From: Bryopsis sp. KO-2023
Taxonomy: Eukaryota; Chlorophyta; Ulvophyceae; Bryopsidales; Bryopsidaceae
Direction: 5' to 3'
Assembly: GCA_030272585.1 (NCBI GenBank)
Contig: BSYQ01000005.1
Coordinates: 372,001 to 436,000 of the forward strand
DNA length: 64,000 nt
Positions 10,109 through 20,700 of the stretch are shown in pieces. Position numbers and translations under genes: made by a program. Below the pieces are notes generated by a model. It did no database searches. It was not told where the DNA came from and worked only from the letters and a program-made list of their open reading frames with translations. Within the stretch, counting starts at the first letter, position 1. Each line of letters opens with the position of its first letter.

Positions 10109-13100
10109 CTGTGTATTAAAAAAAAAATGCGTTGAGTTTTTTCGCCATCCTTTCGATTTTGGATTTCGGGTTGGTGATGGCCAACTGGAGCCATGAGCAT
10201 GTTTGAGGAAAAAGGGCGATTTGACGTGACGTGAGCGTGTGTTTGTTGCAGAATTACTAAGGTTGGCAAAATGGTCGTTTGGTTTTTGTTTTCTTACTTT
10301 TGATTTTTTCTGATCAAGGAGTTGAAAATATGGTTCACAGTTTAGCATTTTCATGGTTGTTTTGCGAGGGATTGGCCCTGTACTTAGTCTTGTTGGTTTT
10401 TGCTGCGGTTTAGTAATCTCAATTTGTGGAGTGGGGCAAAATGATTGAATCTATGGGAAGAGGCAGGCAAGCCATCGGGAATGCACCTGAATCAACAGCC
10501 TCTCGGCTGTCGTCTCTTGTCCTTTTCCCAATGGCACCTTCCCGAATTTCTTGATGAACATTTCCTCCCCCAGTTTAAGCCAATCGCCCATGTCCATCCC
10601 GAAGTTTGGAAAACCCATTACCAGTTTGTCGGGCCGCAAGCATCTCAAAACCAAAATCTTTTGGAAAGTTTCGAGCTTGTCGTTCCATGGGGAGGCCAAG
10701 TTGAATTCGTGGGTATGGTCGTCGAAAATGTTCTTGTAATGAAGGATGTTGTCAGTGAAGTGCGTGTCGAATCCCTGGAAGTTGGGAAGTTTGGATAGGT
10801 TCAGAATTTCAGCCCATGATTCTTCCGTCAGCCATTCACTTGCTGGGTTGGGGGTCATAACTTCGCTGGAGGTTGGCTTGATCAGCAAAAACCTGTAGAA
10901 AGCAATTATCACCTTTTCGAACGAATAATATTGAAAGAAACGCAATGCATGAACAATCGACAAGTGCAGCAAATATACAGCTGTAAAAAAATTCAGGAAA
11001 TCAGTCGATCAGTCCCAACATTTCTTGCATTTTTTTAATGGGAAACTGACCTCCACTCCAATATTTTGCCATTCTGCTTCATCATTCTCACACACAGAAG
11101 CAGCGAAAAGATCAGCTTGTGCTTCTCGAACAGCGATTGGCAAACGTTCGCATATGGGGAATACTCGTTCGAGTTTTCCCCTCTTTCCTTGATATCCTTT
11201 GCCTGTGGGGCTTCCCTGATCCCCCTCACAAACAGAGCAATAAACCACCCCAGCGAATATTGACACATGGGATCCACTGAGGCCAAGTCTGACATGCAGA
11301 AGAACAACAAGCTCGCCCGAATTGCCACCGGTCTGTAGATCTCTTCATTCTGTGCTTTTTCATATTCTTGGAACTTGGCTGCAATAATATTCGAAGTGAT
11401 CTTGGACTGAGGGAGCATGTCGGTGGGCTGTTCCTCATCCACTATGTTTCCTTGAGAGTTGCTGAGTATGAAAAGAATGTTTTCCTCGATGTCTACGAGT
11501 TTTTTACTGATGCTCGGGCTGGATACCACCATTTGATTTTCCATGTTGGCCAGATCCTGCCTCTCTTCTGCAGCTACGATGCCCAGAAGTTGTTCCTCCA
11601 AGGCTTCCGGAGTGACGAAAAAACTAAGGAAGGACACCTGATTTCACAGAGATCCACAGAGTGGGGAAACTACATCCAGGTTCTATTGGAAATCCAGCGA
11701 AGTTGATTGTACCTTGTGTACCGGAAATTGGGGAGGAGAAGGAAAAAAACTGGCAGTTGATGGACAAGGAAAGCTTGCGCACCTTTGCAGCTTTCTCATC
11801 TTCTTGGACCTCGGCTGCAAATTTAGCCACTTCTGGAGGATTTCGCAGCTTCTTGGTCTTGAAAATATTGAAGTCAAGATCGTACCGAATGATATGGTCG
11901 CCACTTTTGATCATTTTGCTGCCCCCAGACGATAACAATACAATCAGAGGGGTCCGGGGGGAAGATTTCAGGAATTCCAGTGGGTTTTGGAGGTGGCAAT
12001 TGTAAGTGTGTCTGAAGTACACAAAGGTGATGCACCCAGAGGCAGTCAAATGTTGAAATACGAAACAAGGCAAGGACAAAAAAATATGGATGGGCTGCGG
12101 AACCCAATCCAATCCACAATCAGTCCAAAACATACACGGATGGTACATATCTTCATAAGTACTTCTGACTTTGGGTGTGTGTGTGTGTTTTTCTTATTTA
12201 AACTATTTTTTTTGGAACTTTCCCCGAACCTTGGAGCCACTTTAAACTCCCATTCTGCAGTATCCACTGTCATGATTCGTATTTTGTCGCGGCAATACCC
12301 TCCTGAGTAGTTCATGAACTGACGCAACAGTTCGATTGACGGCTGTGCACCCTTGACTGGCACGAAAGTCACCCACTTTGTACCAACCGGGGGCCCGAAC
12401 ACTCCCTTACGGCGTTTCTCCAGTCTACAATCCACTTGAAAATCTTGGGTCATGTCCCCAGACGTCCTGGCGGCGATAGTTTCGAAGACTGGGCGATGCA
12501 ACTCTTTGGCGAGACCCTCCACAAGATGCCGCATGATGTACACCGGCTTGCCTGCCCCGTTCGGTCCCACCATGAGGAGGGGCTGACTATGCTGGACAGC
12601 AAGGTACCTGAGCCATCCAAAAAAGATCGACATTTCAGAGAATGAAATACTGGAGCCAACAGGTGCCAAGAACATCGAAATATTGCTTTTTTTCTACCTC
12701 GCCGAGTCCTTGATGAGCACAATAATATCAGAAACTTGTGCTCCAGAAGATATGTCCATGTCTGTGGGTATATTCGTCCACAGCTGCCAAGCGGACGTTT
12801 CCTTGTTGAAGACGTAGTTTTTCACCGTGGTTTCCTGCGTGTTAGGCATGAGCGGGCAACAGAATCCGACAGGCTCCACTATCACTTTCTCAAACCCTGG
12901 AACGAGCTTTCCTTCAGAAAGTTCTCGAAAAAAGTTGTTGAATTTCTTTCTGCCTTGATCGTCAGTGGTGCCTCCAACTGACCACACGAACGAAAAAAGC
13001 AACGAGCTGTCTATCCACAACAGCTTCTTGTCTTGTTGGTCCAAATTTGCACCTGGGAAGAACATCAGTCAAAACTGTGTCAGAAAAAGCGGATGGACCA

Positions 13101-15966
13101 GGCAAGGAAAAGGTGCGTCAGACAAGGTTCCCTTTTGTTCCATTTTTTGTGATCAACTTTGGGTGGGGACAAACACGGATGGCAATTTTACCGGCTGGTG
13201 TAGGTGCGTCCTCTTCTTGTGATGATTGGAACTCATCCAAAAGTAAAACAATCGTGTTCATGGCTGTACGTGCAACATTGATCCCTTCGGTTGGGGATAC
13301 TTTTTTGGTCTCCTTTCTCAAAAACCTCAAACAGCACGGGAGAAGCCAGCTGAAAAGCTGGCCAATTCGATCGACTGGACTCTGTCCCAAGGTCGATTGC
13401 GGCAATGTGTTCATCCACGATGTCAGCAGGAGCCTCCAGTCGAGCTCCAGGTACACGATGCCGCATCTGTATTGAATAAAAAGTGCGACTGCTTGTTGAT
13501 CGGATCAAAGCTGTGAAGCACACTGGGCGTGAAATGCACAATTTACTGGATTGTTGCTGAATTGAACTACCTGGAGACTGTGGCCGGTGAAGCAGCCGCC
13601 AAATCCCCGACTTCATAGATTGTTGACGTCGTTGCCGACATCTCAGAGTCAGGCAAACGAAGCTTCTTGTTATTGTCCAAAGAAGTGTTCATGTTTTCAA
13701 TCCAGAGTTTCCTGCCAGGAGAAGGATCCGATGCCAGCCGCCTGGAAGTAGTAGCTGCCAATACCCCATCCTTCCACTCCTGAGTAGCCTTGTTTGCGCC
13801 ACAAATTTGCCCCATTGTGGCAGACTTGGGATTCAAAATGCGTGTTTGAGCCTTATCGAAAAGGACGCCCTTCACTCCTTGATCGTTTAGTTCAGTCAGA
13901 GCGCCCGACAACACCTTGATGGAGCTCGACTTGCCAGAGAACGGCTGGCCGACAAGCATGACACCTTGGTGGCCAATAATCATTTCGTGGAGATGTACCG
14001 TCTGCATCCAGCCACACAACTGTAAAAAGCTCATCACATTCACAAAGGGATATTCACATTTCCTGCGAGGAAGCCCACCTTCACGATGAAATACTCCTCC
14101 GATGCTTGCAAGTTGTGCAGGTCGCACTGGTTTTTCATGGCTTGCACCAACTGGTTATTGTCCGCTCCTGGCATTTCGACTCCGGGGAAAAGATCAGAAA
14201 CGATAGCGTTGAAAAGGGGAACATCATGGCTGAGGAGCTTGCACAAGTTGACGTCTATGATCGCCCGCAGCGTCAGGACAAATTCGTCACCATCAACGTA
14301 CTCCCTCTTTTTTTCTGCTGCTGCTTGAAGGACGGTGACCAGGGCTCGCATTCCATAGTCGTAATGACTCGAAAGCTGCTCCGAGCAGAGCTTGTACGTG
14401 GCCACAATTTTACGAGCGCAGTCCTTCGCCTGCAATGCAACATGGATACTTCGACTGCTCCAACGTCCGACGAGCAGCACACAAGGAAGAAGCTCTTCCC
14501 ACGAGATCATACCTTCAGATATCCGTTGGAATAGAGAATTGTCTCCCCGATGAAAGCATCATCAGGAACCATCATCGCCACAGTTCTGAACAAAGTTTTG
14601 GCAGGGAGCTCCGAACGACCAGCGGATCCAGGATTCATCGTGATAAAAGCGTTGCAGCTGTGTCGCACTGAGCCCTCAAACACGACTGTCTTGATTTTGT
14701 TGTCCGCTGGAAGCTGCAGCTCGAGGACTCGTTGCGCCGCCACAGACAGCACCTGGTGGGAGAAAACAAAACCTTTGAGTGAAAAAACCGTCTAGATATT
14801 GAATTAAGCTTTAAGCACACCAGGGATCTGCCAAGAGGTCGATGATCCGACCTCAAGATGTATCCTTTTAAACCCATCGAAACAAGCCCATGCTCCAAAA
14901 GAGATAAGCCCTTCGAAAAACTTCGCCATTGTCAAGCAATCCAGAGCGTCCAAACAGTTGAAGACGACGCACTGACGAGCCAATGCCTTGGCAACGTTCT
15001 CCGTCTTTCCCATTCCAGCGGGCCTGGGGGAACGAAGAAAACCCATCATGACTGTCATGGAACGTGCTTTGTTTGCTTTGTGGACGTTTTGATCTTTCCA
15101 TGCCAGTTCTTACCCTTCAGAATCTCCACCAAAGCTGGGATGGATCGCATCCATAAGTGTCCGATAACACCGATGTGCGAGTGGAGTCACCACGAGCCTG
15201 GATAAATTTCCAAGATACTCGTATCCACACTCCGCTCTTGAGTTTCTCATGCTGAGTGGAATGGAAAGCTCTTCCGGTTGATCGGGGTCCGGGCACTGAT
15301 TCAATGAGCAAAAAACGATTGAGCTTTGACCCTTGCAGCAAAATTGCTTCAACTCAAAACATTCATTTTAGTGTGCACCTGCCAGTAGCTTCGAAATTGG
15401 ACTGGATTTAGCTCCACAAGACCTGCCACCACGTCTCGAGCGCGGACGTCCATGATCACCAGTGAGCTCAAAGTCATTCTGTTTAGCTTGCTCAAATTTC
15501 CGCGCACCAGACCCACAGTGTCAAACAGCTGGGACGTACACTCTTCACTGACTTCCTTAAGAGCCCTCGCACGCCCAGATCGAATCCCATTCTCCACATC
15601 CACTGTCCTGTGTATTGCAGCGACGACAAGCACTACCTGACCAGGCCATTCAAGAGCCCATTCACAGCGGGGCTTTTGTGGATAGAACTCCACACCCAAG
15701 CTGCAGACCTCGCGTATCGACTGAACCACACCAGCGACGTCCACCAAAGCAGCGTCATTTGGTACTTCGACGTGCTCATTCTGGTTTTGATGGTCGTTTT
15801 CCTCGCCATTTGTTACTTCGACGTGGTTGTTGTCGTAACTGTTCTGGTCGTCACTGTCGTCTTCCAAGTCGTTTCGGTGGTCGTGTCGTCGGTTTCGAAT
15901 GATTTTTCGAATGCCTTTGATGCTAAGAGTTGAAAGCCCGATCACGAGCGCAACTTTTTTCCACAT
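9938..15966 (-). CDS. Leader-anchored, stalkless mini-dynein heavy chain (unit 1)
   Basis: Exons placed by eye (minus): 15966-15379, 15331-15114, 15023-14852, 14752-14513, 14429-14079, 14019-13571, 13466-13177, 13052-12698, 12607-12230, 11918-11810, 11637-11051, 10892-10487, 10108-9938. All junctions are GT-AG and all phases match, giving 1,438 codons without a stop; the 3' end was not found. Order: leader, end of the dynein linker ([11 protein letters not shown]), AAA1, AAA2, AAA3, AAA5, start of AAA6, then a 57-codon exon of unknown nature. Motifs resemble single-headed inner-arm dyneins (DNAH3/7/12 group), which are about 4,000 residues long. The tail, most of the linker, AAA4 and the microtubule-binding stalk are absent. 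AAA1 has GMGKTE, but its Walker B reads CFDGFKR instead of CFDEFNR, so ATP hydrolysis there is doubtful. AAA2 keeps FSGKSS; AAA3 has GAGKP instead of GTGKS/T. It may be an expressed compact protein or a duplicate that still reads through. Confidence 0.6.
10487..11918 (-). CDS. Unit 1 exons 10-12: AAA5 and start of AAA6
   Basis: Exon 10 (11918-11810) resembles the AAA5 entry ([17 protein letters not shown]). Exon 11 (11637-11051) has [27 protein letters not shown] and [14 protein letters not shown]. Exon 12 (10892-10487) has [15 protein letters not shown] and [11 protein letters not shown], then loses similarity. AAA4 and the stalk, which should lie between exons 9 and 10, are missing. Confidence 0.6.
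12230..13466 (-). CDS. Unit 1 exons 7-9: AAA2-AAA3 with altered P-loop
   Basis: Exon 7 (13466-13177) begins CGIVYLEL and carries [12 protein letters not shown]. Exon 8 (13052-12698) has [10 protein letters not shown] and [14 protein letters not shown]. Exon 9 (12607-12230) carries the AAA3 P-loop as [12 protein letters not shown], where Pro replaces the Ser/Thr that binds magnesium, then [12 protein letters not shown] and [13 protein letters not shown]. The frame stays open past 12230 through an intron that also recurs downstream of unit 2. Confidence 0.6.
13571..14019 (-). CDS. Unit 1 exon 6: AAA2
   Basis: AAA2 P-loop [10 protein letters not shown], then [18 protein letters not shown] and AASPATVSR. 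Compared with units 2 and 3, about ten codons (the CVLDGPVDAV segment) are deleted in frame just before WIENMN. That removes the AAA2 Walker B neighbourhood. Confidence 0.65.
14079..14752 (-). CDS. Unit 1 exons 4-5: rest of AAA1
   Basis: Exon 4 (14752-14513) carries [15 protein letters not shown], the AAA1 sensor region, and [11 protein letters not shown]. Exon 5 (14429-14079) carries [34 protein letters not shown] and LFPGVEMP. The next intron begins GTGGGCTTCC in most units, a handy marker for comparing them. Confidence 0.65.
14852..15331 (-). CDS. Unit 1 exons 2-3: AAA1 start, P-loop and Walker B
   Basis: Exon 2 (15331-15114) has [19 protein letters not shown], the typical stretch before AAA1. 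Exon 3 (15023-14852) has the P-loop PAGMGKTEN and CVVFNC. The Walker B line reads ACFDGFKRI: the catalytic Glu is Gly and the Asn is Lys. The intron between them is short (about 90 bases). Confidence 0.65.
15379..15966 (-). CDS. Unit 1 exon 1: leader fused to dynein linker end
   Basis: ATG at 15966 was chosen because it aligns with the leader ATGs of the other units, although the frame is open to 16200. Residues 4-19 are hydrophobic ([12 protein letters not shown]), then comes a polar D/N/H/E-rich stretch to about residue 70. From about residue 80 it matches the end of the dynein linker ([27 protein letters not shown]). Leader and dynein are joined within one exon with no intron between. The exon ends at CAG/GT (15379). 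Confidence 0.65.
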
Positions 15967-15975
15967 CTTCTTTAG

Positions 15976-15993
15976 ACCAAGTCGTAACCTGAT
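15976..15993 (-). promoter_or_regulatory. 5'UTR hairpin before leader ATG, unit 1
   Basis: On the minus strand ATCAGGT-TACG-ACTTGGT can pair over seven positions with two G-T pairs. It ends nine bases before the ATG at 15966. Equivalent hairpins precede the other three leaders. Confidence 0.45.
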
Positions 15994-16028
15994 CGACCCA
16001 GAGATGGAAAACGGACTATCTTTGCACG

Positions 16029-16103
16029 TTTTATACTTGCAAGGATAGTCCAATAGGAAGGGAGTCGCGGAGTTTGACCTTTGGATTTCTGTCAAATCAC
16101 GTG
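16029..16103 (-). promoter_or_regulatory. Promoter of unit 1: TATA box and CACGTG
   Basis: TATAAAA (16035-16029, minus) lies 63 bases from the ATG, and CACGTG (16098-16103) lies upstream, followed by a GA-rich run (16110-16142). The same layout precedes the units starting at 34444 and 59848. Transcription start is inferred at about 16000. Confidence 0.5.
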
Positions 16104-16520
16104 GCTTGTGAGGAGAAAGGAAAGGAAAGGGAGAGAGAGAGAGTTCACAGGAAAACCACCAATTGCAAATTAAAAAATTATTAAAAACACACCCCACCAA
16201 TTACAAAAAACAACCATAATTTCACCTGCCAGAACCAGAACTCTAAACAAAGAGATACTGACATAGCAAAAGAAGGCCTAGCTCTATTCTCATTGGACAC
16301 CATTGAAAGCAGATGGCAGTGCTCTTGGACCACTTTCTGATGGCTCGAATCGTTGCACCATCGTTTCAGGCCCCTCCTTGAGTTTCTGGCCAGGTAGTGC
16401 CTGTTCTCCAAATAGCTGGATGGGCAGGTCACAGGAAGGTATTCCAGCCAAATCACACTTTAATGAGGAGCCAGACCGAAAGTGTGGTACAAAAGATCGA
16501 AGCAGCACCTTATAGAGAAA
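16098..16520 (-). repeat. Upstream cassette R1, copy 1
   Basis: This stretch recurs at 20336-20700, 34555-35020 and, inverted, 59425-59737. Marker segments are AAGCAGATGGCAGTGCTC, CTGGCCAGGTAGTGCCTG and GAAAGTGTGGTACAAAAGAT. It lies directly upstream of leaders. On the minus strand it contains TTTTCTCTACAAG/GTGCTGC, which looks like a splice acceptor, so part may be an upstream exon. Reading frame is not conserved between copies (2-base indel), so I do not call it coding. Confidence 0.7.
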
Positions 16521-17127
16521 AGCAAATGAACAATCAGGTCAACCCAGACCTGCACCACCCCAGCCTCTGCAACAGAACATGGAATAAACTCAAGAACAAC
16601 TTACCACCCCTTGTTTGAGTGAGAGTTTCCAGTGTAGCTGCATGGGCAGCTGTCCACAATCATGACCATTACAACCTTCCTTGGATCATAACAGGCGTTC
16701 GACCTGATTAAATCAAAAATGGTTCCCGTAGCTGTCCTTGAAATTCGTGTGCTCGCACCTAACCTCGTAACACTTCCTGCACTCGTATACAAGCTTTTTT
16801 ACGAACAAACTGTGAGATCGCCCATGCAGTTCTCGATTTGCGAGTCGAGCATTGAAAAAAACGACATAGACGCAGGAAAAGCAACACCTACCATCATTTA
16901 GTCCGTGCGCCCCCGCACACACAATCGAAGCAGCAGCACCACAGCCATATGCTGATTGCCAGCCGCCCTCCAGGAGAACAGCTTTAGCTGTCCGCAGTCT
17001 CGAGATAACACACAGGCCATGAAAAGGAAGAGTCTCGAAGATCGGTCAACAAAGCAGAACCGAAACTAACCACGTCTTTCGAGAGAGCGACCCAGCAAGA
17101 CAGGAATGAATTGTGGTGGATACGAGT

Positions 17128-19620
17128 TCTCCCAGGCCCTCGATAGCATGTCATTTCATGCGATTTCGCAGCCCCATGCAGGTCATGCAGGGTGTCTTTT
17201 GTTATCAGCAACTGTCAAAACAGTCTGGGAACGCCCCCAAATTACTCACGTGTTGTCAAAGCGTAGCCACTGCCATCATGAGCCATACTCTGACGACAAC
17301 ACTCCCAGCGATGCGCGCGTTATCGATTCGGTCAGAGGCGAAGGGCGGAACCTGCCATTCCAGTGAAATCGCCGCCATCTTGAACTTTTCTCGACGTTTG
17401 TGTTGGAATTTTGTCTTTGCTCCAGGCTGACACCAAGCGTGCATCATGTCGTAAGGAGGTGAAGAAGGGAAAGATGTGTCTTCTTTTTGGTGGCTTCCTT
17501 GCTTGCAGATTTAATAATTATTTTTTGGCCGAAGGGGAGATGAGCAATACTTTTTCGGTCAGATCTTCAACCCTTTTCTGTTTGTTAAATTTTTTAATGA
17601 AACATCACCTGCTTGCTATTTCGTTTCTGTTGTCAGCATCGGCCATCGTTTTGCGTGTTGAGGTCCCACAGGGATTTCTGAAGTTTTTCTTTTCCCCTAC
17701 GCAGTGTAGAGTTGAAGATGAAGCTGCTGCAAAGATTTCACCTCTACGGGGAAAGCATTGCAGTTCTGAAGACTTGAGCAAAAAGAGGCCAAAGGGATGC
17801 AGTGATGCTACCTTTCAGGGTATTGAAACTCAAAATGGCCTCAGAGGGCAACAGCTTCGTTCTCAATCTTGAGCAGCTGGGCATAATTGAGGCGCGATTC
17901 CGATAGAAAGTTGGAAAAACATTAATAACTTTTTTTTTTCTGATGCTTTACTCCTATGTCAAAATGATCGAGGGGCAAATTCTGTTTTAAATGGGAGGTT
18001 CGAGATTACCTCTTTTTGCATCAGGGATGATGAGCCGGAACTTTTCATTTCCATGAACCTAACCCTACACGGCCAGCACAGTTGAGGTAAGCTCCGACTA
18101 TGGAGCTAATCACTTTCTATTGTATAAAGATGGGTATGTACGAAGGAAGCTCTTTTTGCATGAGCTACTGCCGATTGGTCTGGATACGATTCAAGCATAT
18201 GCATTTTCGCAAAATTATGTGTTCGATTCTAACTAGTTCTTGTTTTCTGTTCACTGGAGCTTTTATTTTTCCTGTTTCTGAAAAAACAAATTTTCCTGCA
18301 AATAGCTGATGTATTATTTATTTTATTTTATTTTGGGGGGGGGGTCATCTGCAGGGAGGGAAAAGAAACTTGTTGGATGACTGCAGTCTCGTTGAGCTTT
18401 CAATGAAAGATGTATACTGTGATTTGGTCAGAGTAAAAGGTCCCTGGAACTACTTTTAATCTAGTTCTGGTTCCAGTAAGGGGAGCTGTAGTCTGGTGCG
18501 TTGGTATTTTTGCACATTACGTTCAGGTGAGGACAAAAAAAACTGCAACCTAGCCATGGAATGTTTTTGTAATAGAGTGAGTAAAACAAGCCATGAAATT
18601 GAAGAAAAATATGAAGCTGTTTTGCAGCTGCCTCCCCAAAACAAAGAGTTTTGAGTTGGAGCAAAAAGGCACCAAAAAACATGAAAGTGATCGAATACGG
18701 GATGATCACTGGTGATACCTTAAAGCAGCAATATTGAAGCTGTCAATATACCTGGTCATTTTTTAAATGCATTACATTACTAATGAAAGCTCCATGGCAC
18801 CCACACCCAGCTAATCAACCATTTTTTCGTTTTTCATTGCACTGTGAGAAGCAACATAGTGCGCACAGAAAGCCTTTGTTTTGTTTTTTCTATGCATTTT
18901 CTTTTTCAAGAAACAACCCTGGGGGAGGAGGGAGGGTGTTCAAAAGTTTTTCTTTATTTTATCTTTTTTTCTAAGGAATGTGCATCGGCGATCAGTAATG
19001 GGGCTTGCAGGAGTGCACTTTCTGACATAGAGCTGGACGGTGCCCAGTACAGTTAACTGGACTCCAAATCCTTAATTTTAACATTATTGAAACTAGGCCA
19101 GATCGTTTCACATGAAAACAGATGGGGCAAATGTAAAAGGAATTTGGATTAAGGTGCCGCCCCCTATGTCATCGTTACTATTGCTTTTACTGTTTGTTTG
19201 CTTTTTTTCGTAGTCTGAGGAAATGTATGGTGGAGCCGAAGACTTTCGCTTGTTAGCCGCCTTTGTTTCTGTTGCTGCTCTTTTTTCTTTCCCAAAATTG
19301 ATTGATAAAGAAGTGAATTCTTGGGGGCAGCTGTCGAAGTGTGGAAATGCCCTGATAGCTTGTTGTGCAGTGCTGGCCGGACATCAACTCTTTTTTCTCA
19401 GTTCTTGGATGGGGGTTTCTTTGATGGTCTATTTCGTTCCTCTGCACTAACCAGGGAACCAGTTCATTCATTGTTATTTTTTTTTCTCATCTCGATTTCA
19501 ACTCGTGTTTTCAGCAATGTCACACCAGAGATTTTCTGATTCTTTTCCTTTTTACTTTGGTTTTGTTTCCTGTCTTCAAGTGTTGTGGTTCAATACATTG
19601 GGTCCTTAAGAAATTTCATG
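17128..19620. repeat. Long upstream repeat region, unit 1 copy
   Basis: Blocks from here recur elsewhere: 17145-17780 at 20700-21330 (and a part at 52440-52560); 17850-18080 at 22170-22400 and 37410-37660; 18500-18660 at 22830-22985, 37660-37800 and 52660-52800; 18780-19560 at 36930-37400 and 53826-54600. Frames are broken by differing indels and nothing resembles a protein. It reads as duplicated non-coding upstream DNA. Confidence 0.65.
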
Positions 19621-20335
19621 GTGGCTCCAGATGCCGCAACATACTAGGTCCATACAAATTCAGCAAAAGAAAAGTAAAAGAGAACCAACTTACATATATA
19701 CGATGATAAAAGTCACCTGATTTTCAAGCGAAACAAGTGGTTTTCCCTTTCTGTTTTTTCTTGGGGGGGGGGGCTGGGAGTGGGGGAAAAGTTTTGAAAA
19801 TACATTTGTGTGAAGGTGTGTTTGGGTAGGTGGGTGGAAGCTTCCAATTTTTGTGTGTTTGATTTTATTCTGCAGTATCTCTTTTTGATTTTTCTTTGGG
19901 GGAAAAGAGCCGAAAGCTGGATGGTTCTTGGGTGTTGATGTTGGGTTACTTTAAAATTAAATGTTGTTAGGTGTGAGTCTGGCGGGCAGGGGACTATGAG
20001 GGGAGACAAAAAAAATCCTATGATGGGAGTGTGCAGGGACTGTCTTGATTCTTGGAAAAGTAGGATTTTTTATTCGGAAACATCTTGTTGAACAAGATAA
20101 GTTACTGCTTTTGTTTTGCTGGTATTGTTCTAGACACTAGACGGATCATGCATGCGTTTTTGGTCCAATAGCTGGCACAAACGCAAGATTTATCAAAGAG
20201 CAAGATTCGCCTGTGCCTGCCATTCAAAGAAAGGAACTGCATAGTATGCACTATTGCAAATATGTAGTGCACACACCATCGCAGTGGAAATTGTATCAAG
20301 TTGAGAACCCCTCTGAATTCGCCACTCGTATGTGG

Positions 20336-20700
20336 TGCTTGTTTGGGATGGAGGGGTGGGGGGTGGGGATGGTGGCTTGTGGGGGGAAACGAAAGGAAAG
20401 AGAGAGAGAGAGTTCAGAGGAAAAGCACCAATTGCAAATTAAAACATTATTTAAAAAACACACCCCGCACCAATTACAAGAAACAACCATAATCTCACCT
20501 GCTATAACTCTAAACAGAGAGATACTGACGTAGCAAAAGAAGGCCTATCTCTATCCTAGGAAAAAAGAAAAATTGGAAGCAGATGGCAGTGCTCCTGGAC
20601 CACTTTCCGATGGTTGCGCCACCGTTTCAGGCCCTTCCTCGAGTTTCTGGCCAGGTAGTGCCTGTTCTCCAAATAGCTGGATGGGCAGGCCACATGTGAT
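20336..20700 (-). repeat. Upstream cassette R1, copy 2, without leader
   Basis: Clear copy of the 16098-16520 block, including the GA-run (20398-20412), but it is not followed by a TATA box or leader exon. Instead it joins unrelated sequence near 20336. It therefore marks a truncated or rearranged unit. Confidence 0.65.

Noticed and set aside
9938..15966. Calling unit 1 a plain pseudogene
   Set aside because: No stop or phase break was found in thirteen exons, so a broken-gene call is not supported by sequence alone, despite altered ATP-site residues.
16181..16456. Conserved frame shared with 34685-34960 (about 91 codons)
   Set aside because: It is similar in both copies only because the DNA is duplicated; the inverted copy is truncated, and an adjacent 2-base indel shows frame is not maintained.
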